A stretch of DNA of 64,000 bases. Source: CAZSHB01 sp964606885. GTDB taxonomy: Bacteria > Babelota > Babeliae > Babelales > CAIQNR01. Below, in pieces: positions 34,595 to 44,537 of the stretch. The stretch spans positions 42,855-106,854 of the forward strand of contig CAZSHB010000003.1 in assembly GCA_964606885.1 (NCBI GenBank). The letters are read 5' to 3'. The notes under the pieces are model-generated. The model was not told the origin of the DNA, did no database searches, and saw only the letters and a program-made list of their open reading frames with translations. The number at the start of each line of letters is the position of its first letter. The first letter of the stretch is position 1. Position numbers and translations under genes: made by a program.

Positions 34595-36544
34595 TTACTG
34601 TTCTAATGCTAACAAATTTTGCAGAACCCATAACTGAACAGATTGATCGTACGAACTTGATTTATTTTTTGCCGCTAATTTTTGTAACCACGCAGCATCA
34701 ACACTATGTGCACATGCTTTTTGATTGGTAAATATACCATCTAACGCACCAGAAAATTGACCTGGTTGCTTAAACCAACGGGCTGTTGGTGCAGCAAATC
34801 CAACCTTTTTACGATAGATAACATCGTCAGGAATAATACCTTCGCACGCTTTTTTAAGAATATATTTTGTTTGCCCATCTTTGTACTTAAGTGCCGTTGG
34901 TATTTGCAGTGCAAACTCCACATGATGATGATCTAAGAACGGCACGCGACCTTCAACTGATGTTGCCATGGTCATTTTATCCACACGCATTAACAGCAGT
35001 TCCGGTAAGCGTTGTGTAAGTTCTAGATAGATCATAGACAATAAGAAATCTGCATCTGGTTTTTGTTTGTATAATTTTTTTAGATGGTACGAGACAACTT
35101 CGTAACTATCGTACACTTGCGAAAACCCGGGCATAATTTTTTCAACCACCGGATCGTGTAACACTTCTTGAGATTGCTTAAAGAACTCTTTTTTGCTCGA
35201 TTCTCCAAACACGAGCGCCCCAGTCCAGAATAGATGGCGGCCTGAGGCCCATTGTTCAAGCAACTCAAGATGATATTTTTTTTGAGGGAAGAGTTGCGCG
35301 GCTGTCCATGCACCTGCCCGTTTGAGTGGTTGTGGGATTAACCGTGCTGGCTGGTAGTAGTTGTTGTAGGTGGTCAGATAGTTTACGTAGTTTTGATAAC
35401 CACAGTATAACTCGTCTGAACCTTCACCCACTTGTACCACCGTGACGCCGCTTTCTTTCAAAAGCTTTGAAACGTAGTAGAGTGGGATGCATACACAGTC
35501 GGCAATGGGTTCATCTTGGTGATACACCATGGAAGGGAAGAACTCGAACGCTTCTTTTTCCGAGATCGTAATTTCATGGTGCTCGGTATTGAACTGTTTT
35601 GCTATTTTTCTTGCCCAATCTACTTCGCTGTACTCCGGTCCGTCAGAGAAGGCTACGTTGAAGGTTTTAACCTTATCCGTGAACTCTGACATAAGCGCGA
35701 CGTTTAAACTTGAATCAATTCCTCCTGATAAAAACACACCAAAGGGCACATCCGACATCATCCTTTTTTCCACCGCATTGCGGAGCAATTTTCTTATTTC
35801 TTGCACACAGAATGTTTCATTTGCAAGATCTTTTTTATCGTACACTGTGGAAGGGCTCAGGAAGCTATACCACTGAGTAAAAGAATAATTTTTTTGAGCA
35901 TCAAACTTCATATAATGGCCAGCTGGTAATTTATATACTCCCTCAAACACCGTGTAGGGCGCTGGTGTAACCATGTAGGTTAAGTAGTGATAGGTAGCCA
36001 GATTATTATGTTTTTTCTGCATCCACGGCAACGTCCAGAGCGCTTTAATCTCTGATGCAAAACTGAGGTACCCACCCTGAAAAGAAAAATAAAGCGGCTT
36101 AACACCCATACGATCACGAACAAAATACCATTCGTTTTTTACTAAATCGCCAATCGCAGCCGCAAACATACCTTCAAATCTATCAAGACACGCAATGCCC
36201 CACGCTTTAAAAGCATAGACAAACACTTCAGTATCAGAATGTGATACAAAGCGGTAGCCCAGAAGTTCAAGTTCGGCACGGATTTTTTTATGATTATAAA
36301 TTTCACCATTAAAAGAGATAACTACTATTTGATCCGCATCAAGCATCGGTTGCGCGCCAGCAGGAGAAAGATCCACAATGGCTAAACGGCGATGTACTAA
36401 CACAGCCTCGTGTCTATTAGAGAACCAAACACCGTGCCCATCAGGACCCCGATGGTACATGCTTTTGTGAAAAGTTTCAGCCAAATTTTGATCGTAATAA
36501 AATGGCGCTCCATCGATACGCATGTATCCTGCAATACCACACAT
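34595..36544 (-). CDS. asnB: glutamine-hydrolysing asparagine synthase-like amidotransferase
   Basis: 649 residues, two domains. The N-terminal glutaminase has the nucleophile Cys2 (MCGIAGY) with RGPDGHGVW and the GEIYNH motif. The C-terminal synthetase has the PPi loop FLSGGIDSS, VGEGSDEL and the FLDHHHVEFA segment. Relatives in glycan loci amidate uronic acids rather than making asparagine; in this operon with wecB and wecC, amidation of a ManNAcA-type residue is plausible but unproven. It lies 9 bases downstream of manC. Confidence 0.88.
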   Translation of the reverse strand: MCGIAGYMRIDGAPFYYDQNLAETFHKSMYHRGPDGHGVWFSNRHEAVLVHRRLAIVDLSPAGAQPMLDADQIVVISFNGEIYNHKKIRAELELLGYRFVSHSDTEVFVYAFKAWGIACLDRFEGMFAAAIGDLVKNEWYFVRDRMGVKPLYFSFQGGYLSFASEIKALWTLPWMQKKHNNLATYHYLTYMVTPAPYTVFEGVYKLPAGHYMKFDAQKNYSFTQWYSFLSPSTVYDKKDLANETFCVQEIRKLLRNAVEKRMMSDVPFGVFLSGGIDSSLNVALMSEFTDKVKTFNVAFSDGPEYSEVDWARKIAKQFNTEHHEITISEKEAFEFFPSMVYHQDEPIADCVCIPLYYVSKLLKESGVTVVQVGEGSDELYCGYQNYVNYLTTYNNYYQPARLIPQPLKRAGAWTAAQLFPQKKYHLELLEQWASGRHLFWTGALVFGESSKKEFFKQSQEVLHDPVVEKIMPGFSQVYDSYEVVSYHLKKLYKQKPDADFLLSMIYLELTQRLPELLLMRVDKMTMATSVEGRVPFLDHHHVEFALQIPTALKYKDGQTKYILKKACEGIIPDDVIYRKKVGFAAPTARWFKQPGQFSGALDGIFTNQKACAHSVDAAWLQKLAAKNKSSSYDQSVQLWVLQNLLALEQ

Positions 36545-36552
36545 GGTGCCTC

Positions 36553-37566
36553 CTATATATATTCTTCGTACTGTTCCGTTTTAAGAACATCTAAGACCAT
36601 TTTAACTTTTTCAACCTGATCCCGATTGACCACTAGTAAAATATTATCGTTTTGCACAACACACACATTTTCCATGCCAACCAAGGCAACCAGCATGTCT
36701 TCTACTTCAACCAGATTGTTTTTTGAATCTATAGAGACCACGTTAGCTTCGTGCTGCTGATCTTTGAGCGATAAGAATGTTTCTAAATTCCCTACATCGC
36801 ACCAGACTAAATCTGCTGGTAACACAACGCAATTATGAGCTTTTTCAAGTATTGCATAATCAACTGAAATTTTTGGAACCGCCTCATAGGACGCATCTTC
36901 TTCTATGTAGGCAGCAATAGCGGCACATACATCGGGCGCTGTCTGCTGAGCTGTCTCTAAAAAGACTGATGCACGCGCAACAATAATCCCGCTGTTCCAT
37001 AGATACCCTGCTTGGCAATACTGCTCTGCTACCTGAAAAGAAGGTTTTTCATGAAAGCGCTCTACCGGTACAGGAAACCCTTCTTGCTTTGTAGGCACAA
37101 TATACCCATACCCTGTTGCAGGATAATGCGGTGTAAGACCGAGCAAAACTAAATCTGATGAGGTTGCCGCCACGTCAAAAGCATGTTGCATAAAGCCAAC
37201 ATATTTCTCAGTTTGCGGAATGTAATGGTCTGATGGCGTAAACATAACGACAGCATCTGGATCTTCTTGATGCACTAAGTATGCGGCTAAAATAAATGCA
37301 GCAGCGGTATTACGAGCAACCGGTTCTGCTACAATAGTGCTCACCAAGTGGCCAACAGAACTTTCAATAGAAGCGGCCTGATCTTGAGCTGTTACAATAA
37401 TGCGTTGCTCAAGAGGCGCAAGTGTTTCAACACGTTCAATAGTTTTTTCTAAAAGCGATTGATGATCTTTAAAAGGCAAAATCTGCTTTGGTCTGCGGCG
37501 CCTACTTAAAGGCCATAACCGCTCTCCACTACCACCAGCCATAATCACCACATAAGGTTTATTCAT
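36553..37566 (-). CDS. manC: mannose-1-phosphate guanylyltransferase
   Basis: 337 residues with the pyrophosphorylase signature GGSGERLWPLSRRRRPKQ, the VARNTAAAFILAA segment, FTPSDHYI, GYGYIVP and FHEKPSFQVAEQY. It joins GTP and mannose-1-phosphate to GDP-mannose. The phosphomannose isomerase domain found in longer bifunctional enzymes is absent. Its ATG overlaps the stop of the GT-C gene upstream (37563-37566). It would feed the GT2 and GT69-like transferases. Confidence 0.92.
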   Translation of the reverse strand: MNKPYVVIMAGGSGERLWPLSRRRRPKQILPFKDHQSLLEKTIERVETLAPLEQRIIVTAQDQAASIESSVGHLVSTIVAEPVARNTAAAFILAAYLVHQEDPDAVVMFTPSDHYIPQTEKYVGFMQHAFDVAATSSDLVLLGLTPHYPATGYGYIVPTKQEGFPVPVERFHEKPSFQVAEQYCQAGYLWNSGIIVARASVFLETAQQTAPDVCAAIAAYIEEDASYEAVPKISVDYAILEKAHNCVVLPADLVWCDVGNLETFLSLKDQQHEANVVSIDSKNNLVEVEDMLVALVGMENVCVVQNDNILLVVNRDQVEKVKMVLDVLKTEQYEEYI

Positions 37567-38927
37567 GCAATCTTTCTTTTTTTAAAAAAACAGAGAAGAA
37601 GATGCGGCACAGAAGCTACCAACACAGATAGTGCTTGTGCTGCAAAAACTATCATCAACGGTTCCTGTACAAATCTATAACGACCATTGCCATACATGCA
37701 CAAAACGCCCAAAAAATAAAACCCTGATAGTAGGGTTAGCCAATATACTGCGTCTCGCTTATTACTATAAAAACCAACACCTAATAAACTCCAACGCATT
37801 CCCGAATAAAAAACTTCATATAGACCTAATGCTGCTACAAATGGACTCCCTGTCACAACATACTGCTTTACGCTCGTAAGTGTTGGTGTATTTTTAAAAA
37901 AAGAAACTAACTGCATTTGCAAACTAGGATCTACTAACGCAGCCAGATTACGAGTGTATAAGCCAAGACAATTTTTAATACTGTTCTGTATACAAACCAA
38001 GAATACTTGATCCCATCGAGTAAAAATTATGTGCATAAATGCATGCCTACACTCCTGCCAATATCCTGCATCAAAAAACGAATAGGCCCGATCAACCATA
38101 GATCCAAGATACGCCCATGCAACAGTATCTATATATCCATATAACGCTACTAAAAGCTGTTGATGAAAATACCAGAATAGATTTTCTTCAACTAAATATG
38201 AAAATTTAAAATATCCCCACAACACCCAATTGCGTAGCATGATAGCTATAACTGATGCATAAAAAGCAGCCATAAAAATAACTATTGATGCTGCATATTT
38301 TTTTAAAAACTCTTTTTTATTATGTGCAAAAAACAATAAAAACATCACGACTAAAAGCGGGAAGTGCAAAGCTGATGGCTTAAACAACAACGATAGGCCA
38401 GCTAATAATCCTGAAACTGCAATTATACGCTTGCTATTAGTTTGTAAAAAACTCACAAACCGCTCCCAAGCCCACGCAATTAAAAAAAGCTGGATAACTT
38501 CTACCAAAAGCACTTGTGGGAAAATATAAAATCCAACGTTAGTAAGCGCTAAAAAAAACGCATATACCGCAGGTTTTTGACCATACCACCTATATGCTAT
38601 AAGCATTATTGCTATAACACTTAAGAAAGCTAACAACGCTTGAATAGCAACAACCCAACCTACTGAATCCCCCACAACACTATACAATGCTACAAGACAC
38701 GCTGAATATCCAAGAGGATGAAGCAATGGCTTATCATTTTTTTCAAATACGCCCGTTTCTATTTTTCTTAATGCAATAGCGTGATAACTACCAGAATCTA
38801 CATCAAAATGTTGTGCTCGTTCTGGTAGCTGTTGGTACAACAGAGCAACTCCTGCAAAGTAGAAAAGCGTACCGCACATCAATACCGTACGATACGTAGA
38901 AAAAAAATTCCAAGCAGATGCCACCAT
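37563..38927 (-). CDS. GT-C (GT39-type) polytopic glycosyltransferase
   Basis: The start at 38927 (MVASAWNFF) is chosen because an AAGGAG site lies 7 bases upstream and the frame begins just after the stop of the preceding gene; the longer ATG at 38972 would overlap that gene. 454 residues with about ten helices. The first periplasmic loop holds an acidic FDVDSGSYHAIA segment and LLHPLGYSACLV, the expected site of the catalytic Asp in PMT/ArnT-type enzymes. It belongs to the same broad superfamily as the five-gene array but lacks the array's FPMWGYGW and TKKACG motifs. Confidence 0.75.
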   Translation of the reverse strand: MVASAWNFFSTYRTVLMCGTLFYFAGVALLYQQLPERAQHFDVDSGSYHAIALRKIETGVFEKNDKPLLHPLGYSACLVALYSVVGDSVGWVVAIQALLAFLSVIAIMLIAYRWYGQKPAVYAFFLALTNVGFYIFPQVLLVEVIQLFLIAWAWERFVSFLQTNSKRIIAVSGLLAGLSLLFKPSALHFPLLVVMFLLFFAHNKKEFLKKYAASIVIFMAAFYASVIAIMLRNWVLWGYFKFSYLVEENLFWYFHQQLLVALYGYIDTVAWAYLGSMVDRAYSFFDAGYWQECRHAFMHIIFTRWDQVFLVCIQNSIKNCLGLYTRNLAALVDPSLQMQLVSFFKNTPTLTSVKQYVVTGSPFVAALGLYEVFYSGMRWSLLGVGFYSNKRDAVYWLTLLSGFYFLGVLCMYGNGRYRFVQEPLMIVFAAQALSVLVASVPHLLLCFFKKRKIA

Positions 38928-38928
38928 A

Positions 38929-41100
38929 TCACAGCTCCTTAGTGCCTCCACCTTGGCAAGCAAGTTGATCAATAACGAGCGTAAGATGCGACACTTCCAT
39001 TAACCGTTGTGCTGATATAGGCATTGTTTGTTCTTTAGTTTTCAAGCTCGTAAAAAACTGCTTAATCAAAAATTCATGCCCTTTATCTGGCGATGACGTG
39101 ACTTCGTCAAAATCATGTGTCGTTCCGTAACCACGAAGCGTTTTGTAATCGTCCATGACAATAGCTTTACCATCTACAAACAGTTCCATACGTTCTTTGC
39201 CAAGACCTGGATGGCCAAGAGCGGTGTACAGCAATGTACAGATTGAGCCGTCTTCAAAGCTGATTTGTACACTAAAATTATCCGTTGGAAACAGGTTATT
39301 TGCCGCTGGTTTAAGCGCTTCAACTGAAACTGCCGCTGGGCGAGAACCGGTTAAAAAACAGAATAAATCAAAGATGTGACACGCTTCTCCAATCAAACGG
39401 CCTGCACCTACTGCTGTTTGCGTCCAATGATCGTTAGCAATATACCCCGCATTCATACGGTAATGTATCACTAGAGGGCTGGTTCTTTGCGTTACTTCTT
39501 CTTTAATTTTTTGCATAAACGGCGCAAATGAGCGGTTATAATCTACGCAAAATGGCGCATGTGGGTTATGTGCAAAAAACTCTTTAAACTTTTCATGCTG
39601 TTCAAAATCGGTCGCCATAGGTTTTTCTAAAAAAACTGCTTTACCTTTGTAAAGGGCATCTAATGCTTGCTGAGCGTGATACACATGCGGTGTAGAAATA
39701 ACTAAGGCATCAACAAGATTTTTTTCTACCATGTCATGACCGCTAGTTGACGGTTTTTCTAGCCCATACGTACGCGATGTATTTTCTGCTTGCGTAATAT
39801 TGGTATCTGCAACTGCAGTAAGTTTAACGCCCGGTATCTTAGACACAAGCGGTAGCAATTTTACTTGAGCAAACCCACCAACACCAATAAACCCAACACG
39901 AGTTGGCCCGTCTTTTATAGCTGGCACAAAGGTTACTTCTTTATGGTCAAACGCATCATGATGCGTTGCTGGAATAAACGATACATCATGTTTTGGTAGA
40001 TACGAAAGAATAACGCCTAATGCTTTACGTTCTTTAAGCAGCTCATAGGCACTATCAACCTGTTCAACTAAAAATTCATGGGACACAATTTTATCTATAA
40101 AAAGCGTACCTGCTTGGATCATCTGAATAATCGTTTGCATGTTTCTGTTTTCTGTCCAGCGTACATACTCAAATGGATAATCTTTACCTTCAATTTCGTA
40201 CGAATGATCATAACGACCAGGGCCATACGAACAGGAAATGAGAATATCAATTTCTTTTTTATACAGCGGGTTACGTTGCAAATTAAGGCCAACATCACCA
40301 ACAATGACCACTTTACCTTTTTTGCGTGTGACATTCATAGCGTCTTGAATAACTTCGTCACTTGCAGTAGCTGCAGTAAGCAGTGTGACATCAACGCCCT
40401 TGTGTTGCGTTAAAAATTCAATCGACTTAAAACGATGTTCATCAGATGCAAGAAACACATGGTCTGCTCCAAGTTCACGTGCTAAATCTAAACGCTCTTG
40501 CATAAGATCGATACCAATCACCGTAGCGCCTGACTGTTTTGCAAGCTGTACCGTTAATTGACCAAGAAGCCCAAGCCCAACAACACACACTGTTTCACCA
40601 AGCTGAATCTGCGCGCGGCGAATACCTTGTAACGCAATAGCGCCAATAGTGGTGATACTTGCATGTTTTAAAAGACCTTCGTTAGGCACACTCACTACTA
40701 AATTTTCTGGCACGCCTACAATGTCAGCATGGTTTGCCCAACCCGCACCAGCACACGCAACATAGTCACCAGGACGGAACTTAGTAACTTTTTTACCTAC
40801 AGCAATAACACGTCCTGAACATGAATATCCTAAAGCCTGTACGGTACCCTTAAGGCGCGCTTTAATAAGAGCCTGAGTTCCCTCTACGCCATTTTGAGCA
40901 AGCGAAGCAAGTACGGCCTTAATTTTCTGAGGTACATTACTAAATAAAACACTGCGTTGTGCGCTTGAAATACTTGCAGCTTCTGTGCCTGAGCTAATAA
41001 ACGAATAATGCACTGATACCAGCACAATATTCTCATCAAGTTGTGGTTGTGCGACTTGCTGTACAACAAGTGCACCTTTTTCTAAAAATACTTGTCTCAT
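38929..41100 (-). CDS. bi-domain oxidoreductase (ADH-like plus Gfo/Idh/MocA fusion)
   Basis: 723 residues. Residues 1-360 are a medium-chain alcohol dehydrogenase-like part: ISSGTEAASIS, GYSCSGRVIAVG, and the NAD motif VVGLGLLGQLTVQLA. Residues 395-723 are a Gfo/Idh/MocA domain: RVGFIGVGGFAQVKLLPLV, STPHVYHAQQALDALYKGKAVFLEKPMA, and the active-site-like GEACHIFDLFCFLTG. This fusion is a known family in bacterial polysaccharide loci with asnB, wecB and GT genes; its reaction is not settled. It overlaps the wecC stop by 4 bases (41097-41100). Confidence 0.88.
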   Translation of the reverse strand: MRQVFLEKGALVVQQVAQPQLDENIVLVSVHYSFISSGTEAASISSAQRSVLFSNVPQKIKAVLASLAQNGVEGTQALIKARLKGTVQALGYSCSGRVIAVGKKVTKFRPGDYVACAGAGWANHADIVGVPENLVVSVPNEGLLKHASITTIGAIALQGIRRAQIQLGETVCVVGLGLLGQLTVQLAKQSGATVIGIDLMQERLDLARELGADHVFLASDEHRFKSIEFLTQHKGVDVTLLTAATASDEVIQDAMNVTRKKGKVVIVGDVGLNLQRNPLYKKEIDILISCSYGPGRYDHSYEIEGKDYPFEYVRWTENRNMQTIIQMIQAGTLFIDKIVSHEFLVEQVDSAYELLKERKALGVILSYLPKHDVSFIPATHHDAFDHKEVTFVPAIKDGPTRVGFIGVGGFAQVKLLPLVSKIPGVKLTAVADTNITQAENTSRTYGLEKPSTSGHDMVEKNLVDALVISTPHVYHAQQALDALYKGKAVFLEKPMATDFEQHEKFKEFFAHNPHAPFCVDYNRSFAPFMQKIKEEVTQRTSPLVIHYRMNAGYIANDHWTQTAVGAGRLIGEACHIFDLFCFLTGSRPAAVSVEALKPAANNLFPTDNFSVQISFEDGSICTLLYTALGHPGLGKERMELFVDGKAIVMDDYKTLRGYGTTHDFDEVTSSPDKGHEFLIKQFFTSLKTKEQTMPISAQRLMEVSHLTLVIDQLACQGGGTKEL

Positions 41101-42434
41101 GTAAGTGTCTCCTGTGCTTGACCGACCAATCCGGCAACAAAAAGGTCATTTTGCTTGTTGTCTGTCCAAAAAAACTGTTCTTGCTCTATGGATGGTGTGC
41201 GGACAACATGCAACAACCCACAAAAATCCAGAACTTTTTTATGCGCTACAACTGCTTTTTCTATAGGTTTAAATTCATTATGCGCAACCAAGCATACAAT
41301 AACATCTGCAAAAGCGATGCCTTCTTTAAAATCGATGGTGCACGCAGTCGTCACTTCTTGTAGACGCACAGCAGTAGCATGCGGTTCACACACTTTAACG
41401 GTGTAATCACGTTTTTTAAGTAATTCATTAATAATAGTTACAGCAGGGGATTCGCGTAGATCGTCAACATTCGGTTTGTATGTTGCGCCAAGCACCAACA
41501 CGTTACAGTTCTTTTTATTGAACGACTGCTTCCATGCGGCTATTTTTTGATCAATACGATCAACAACTTCAAATGGCTTTCTGTCGTTAACTAAACGCGC
41601 TTCTTTGAGCAGTCCACTTTGTGCAGGGAACGTTTCTACCAAGAACCATGGATCAACTGCTAAACAGTGTCCACCAACGCCGCACGTTGGGCGCAGAATG
41701 TTCACACGTGGATGCTTATTTGCAAGTTCAATAACTTCGTATGGATCGAGGTTCACCGCATAGGCCATAGATGCCACTTGATGAGCAAACGCAACGTTAA
41801 CATCCCGATAACTATTTTCTATAAGTTTTGCCATTTCTGCAGCCTGTGCTGAGGTAAGATATAAATCGCCACTGACAAACTGTTTATAAAACAGCGCAGA
41901 TTGACGAGTTGAAGAACGATCCACACCACCAATAACGCGATCGTTCACTTGTAATTCGTGAAAAATATTACCCGGCAATACGCGCTCAGGACAATGTGAT
42001 ACAAAAAGATCTGTGCCTACCGTAAGCCCTGTTTTTTTTGCTAAGAACTGACCCAGTATGACAGTTGTACCAACCGGAACGGTTGATTCTAAAATAACAG
42101 TGTCACCCTTTTTGAGTACACCAGCAAGCGCACTTGCCGCAGCAAATACGTACGAAAGATCCGCCTTCTTATCGTCCGTAAAAGGTGTTGGAACGGCAAT
42201 CACAAAATAATCTGCTTGTTCATAAATTGTGGTCGCTCTAAACGTTTTTGCTTGCAGTACCTTAGTAAGACGCAGAACAAGTTCATGCTCTTCAATCACC
42301 GCTTTGCCCGCATTAACACCGGAAACACGATCTTCGTTAACATCGATACCGACCACTTCAAAACCTGATTGAGCAGCAAGAACTGCCGTTGGCAATCCTA
42401 TATATCCCAACCCAACAACACATACCTTTTTCAT
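41097..42434 (-). CDS. wecC: UDP-N-acetyl-D-mannosamine dehydrogenase
   Basis: 445 residues: NAD motif VVGLGYIGLPTAVLAA, VPTPFTDDKKADLSYV, ESTVPVGTT, HCPERVLPG and the catalytic-Cys region GVGGHCLAVDPWFLV with Cys257, then LGATYKPNVDDLRESP. It oxidises UDP-ManNAc to UDP-ManNAcA using two NAD. wecB lies 2 bases upstream, so both steps from UDP-GlcNAc are in one operon. The substrate call rests on the wecB pairing; related dehydrogenases act on other amino sugars. Confidence 0.92.
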   Translation of the reverse strand: MKKVCVVGLGYIGLPTAVLAAQSGFEVVGIDVNEDRVSGVNAGKAVIEEHELVLRLTKVLQAKTFRATTIYEQADYFVIAVPTPFTDDKKADLSYVFAAASALAGVLKKGDTVILESTVPVGTTVILGQFLAKKTGLTVGTDLFVSHCPERVLPGNIFHELQVNDRVIGGVDRSSTRQSALFYKQFVSGDLYLTSAQAAEMAKLIENSYRDVNVAFAHQVASMAYAVNLDPYEVIELANKHPRVNILRPTCGVGGHCLAVDPWFLVETFPAQSGLLKEARLVNDRKPFEVVDRIDQKIAAWKQSFNKKNCNVLVLGATYKPNVDDLRESPAVTIINELLKKRDYTVKVCEPHATAVRLQEVTTACTIDFKEGIAFADVIVCLVAHNEFKPIEKAVVAHKKVLDFCGLLHVVRTPSIEQEQFFWTDNKQNDLFVAGLVGQAQETLT

Positions 42435-42436
42435 AC

Positions 42437-43633
42437 TTAGTTCCTTACCGTAACACGTATACTATTTTGTAGTTCTTTACTTAAAGCCCCCGAATTATAT
42501 GCGCCGGATAGTAAACCCGCTTGCTGCTGTATAATCCGAACAATATTTTCTGCCGCATGCCCATCACCATAAATACTACTTTTGATTCCATGGCGCCCTG
42601 TTATCGGGCACATGATAAGCATGTTGTATAATGCCTGTTCATCAGTTCCTACCAATGTAGCAAGCCCTGCCCAAACACCTTCCATACGTTCACTTTTTTC
42701 CCGCAGCACAGCAACCGGTTTCCCAAGGCTGACCGCTTCTTCTTGAATGCCACCCGAATCAGTAGCAACCATATCCACGGATAAGAGTAAATAGACTAAA
42801 TCTTTATAACTTACCGGCTCTGTTAACAGAATATTTTCTGTTGCATGAAAATCTGCCTCTTGCATCGCTTTTTTAACAGCAGGATTAGGATGATACGGAT
42901 AGAAAAAAAACAGATCAGGCCGCTCTTGTGCCACTTTTTTAACCGTTTTTAAAATACGGGTTATGCCACCATCAAACGATTCGCGGCGATGCGCAGTAAT
43001 GAGAATTTTCTTTTGCCCTTGCATACCACAATGGGCAACCGCTTTTTCTAAATCTGCACGCGGTTTTATAACACCAGTTATTATTTTTTGTTCAATATGC
43101 ACTAATGCATCAACCACTGTATTGCCCGTACAAAAAACGGTAGCGCGCGATTTGCCTTCTGCAAGCAAATTGGCCGCTGCTGTTGCAGTAGGAGCAAAAT
43201 GGTACGATGCAAGCAAACCTATAATTTCTCGATTTGCCTCTTCTGGATACGGTGCATATTTATCGCCCGTTCGCAATCCAGCTTCTATATGACCAACAGG
43301 AATTTTATTATAAAAGGCACCAAGAGCTGCTGCCATAACGGTTGTTGTATCCCCTTGCACAAGTACTAAAGTAGGATCAACTTCTGCAAAGACTGCTTTA
43401 ATACGATCGAGCACCGTGCTGGTAATATAAAAAAGATCTTGCCCGGGCTTCATAACTTTAAGTTCGTAATCAGGCTTTACACCAAACAACTCAAACACTT
43501 CAGTTAAAAGTTGATCATGTTGATTAGTTAAACATACAACGGTAGGAATACCTTCTTTTTTTAGTGCAAGATAAACAGGTATCATTTTGATACCTTCTGG
43601 ACGCGTTCCTACAACTAATAGTACCGGGCGCAT
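42437..43633 (-). CDS. wecB: UDP-N-acetylglucosamine 2-epimerase (non-hydrolysing)
   Basis: The start at 43633 (MRPVLLVVGTRPEG) is chosen by an AGAGAG site upstream and by alignment of the N-terminal GTRPEGIKM; a longer frame to 43684 exists. 398 residues with QGDTTTVMAAA, VGHIEAGLRTGDKYAPYPEEANRE, TAHRRESFDGG and DSGGIQEEA. It converts UDP-GlcNAc to UDP-ManNAc, the substrate of WecC. It is the first gene of the 9.7-kb minus-strand glycan operon ending at 33973. Confidence 0.93.
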   Translation of the reverse strand: MRPVLLVVGTRPEGIKMIPVYLALKKEGIPTVVCLTNQHDQLLTEVFELFGVKPDYELKVMKPGQDLFYITSTVLDRIKAVFAEVDPTLVLVQGDTTTVMAAALGAFYNKIPVGHIEAGLRTGDKYAPYPEEANREIIGLLASYHFAPTATAAANLLAEGKSRATVFCTGNTVVDALVHIEQKIITGVIKPRADLEKAVAHCGMQGQKKILITAHRRESFDGGITRILKTVKKVAQERPDLFFFYPYHPNPAVKKAMQEADFHATENILLTEPVSYKDLVYLLLSVDMVATDSGGIQEEAVSLGKPVAVLREKSERMEGVWAGLATLVGTDEQALYNMLIMCPITGRHGIKSSIYGDGHAAENIVRIIQQQAGLLSGAYNSGALSKELQNSIRVTVRN

Positions 43634-43785
43634 GACAACACTCTCTTTTTTAAATTTAGGTGCTTGTACTGACGGCGCTAACACTATCAGATCTGCTTAT
43701 GTTGGCAAGAAGCCAAAACCATTGGCATTGTAGATCAAACCGCTTTACACTCATACAAAAAGAGACACCATTCTAAGGGAAAAAA

Positions 43786-44304
43786 ATGGATAAACTATAT
43801 GCCCCATGGCGAGACGATTATACGCAAGATGTCACCCACAAAAAACCGTGCGATTTGCCCGCATCATGTGTTTTTTGCCAGCAATTTAAAGAACACAAAG
43901 ATGACCATTATTTTATTCTGGCGCGCTACAAATACCATGCTATTTTGCTCAACAAATATCCTTATAATGGCGGCCATTTACTGATTATTCCGTTTGAACA
44001 CAAAGCAGAACTCTCTTTATACGATACCGCCACACAACATGAGCTTATCGAACTTATGGCCGCAAGCGCTCACATCATAAAAGAGCATATGCAGGCCCAA
44101 GGGATTAATATGGGGGTTAATCAGGGTAAAGCTGCAGGGGCTGGTATTCCTGCCCATCTTCATATACATATACTCCCACGCTGGCTTGGAGACACCAACT
44201 TTCTCCCTACCCTGGCTGATACCAAACAGGTCTCTACTGACCTAGGACAAGTTTTTCTTAAACTTAAACCCCACTTTCAAGAATTAAGAAAAAAGCTCAC
44301 GTAA
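43786..44304 (+). CDS. HIT family nucleotide hydrolase/transferase
   Basis: 172 residues. The catalytic HxHxHxx triad reads HLHIHILPRW. The N-terminus has the APWR and CVFC signatures of the Ap4A phosphorylase-like branch, with GGHLLIIPFEH and VNQGKAAGAGIPAH in between. Such enzymes cleave Ap4A or AMP-conjugates; the exact substrate is unknown. Upstream AAGGGA serves as ribosome site. Divergent from wecB. Confidence 0.9.
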   Translation: MDKLYAPWRDDYTQDVTHKKPCDLPASCVFCQQFKEHKDDHYFILARYKYHAILLNKYPYNGGHLLIIPFEHKAELSLYDTATQHELIELMAASAHIIKEHMQAQGINMGVNQGKAAGAGIPAHLHIHILPRWLGDTNFLPTLADTKQVSTDLGQVFLKLKPHFQELRKKLT

Positions 44305-44448
44305 GCTTATCTGTAGCCCCTCTCCTTTTTGCGGATGCCTCTTTTTTGATAGAACACTGGAATGAGCTTATAAACACTCAATACCAAATTGACACGATGC
44401 TCAAATAAGCTCAAATACTACTATCTGAAAATAATTACTGGCACCCTT

Positions 44449-44476
44449 TTGCATATAAAAATAACCTCATTATACT
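44449..44476 (+). promoter_or_regulatory. sigma70-type promoter candidate
   Basis: TTGCAT (44449-44454), a 16-base spacer and TATACT (44471-44476), about 62 bases before the start at 44538. Apart from this, 44305-44537 shows no gene. Confidence 0.55.
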
Positions 44477-44537
44477 GATTAGTACGATGCTTTATGCATA
44501 TATAAATAGAAACAAGCATATAATGGAGGTTATATCT

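Noticed and set aside
38928..38972. Longer start for the GT-C gene upstream of manC
   Set aside because: It overlaps the end of the bi-domain oxidoreductase gene, while an AAGGAG site marks the ATG at 38927.
44305..44537. Possible small gene or regulatory RNA after the HIT gene
   Set aside because: No frame with a ribosome site and no clear stem-loop before the promoter at 44449; only short repeats of AAGCTCA type, which also occur near 5250, were seen.
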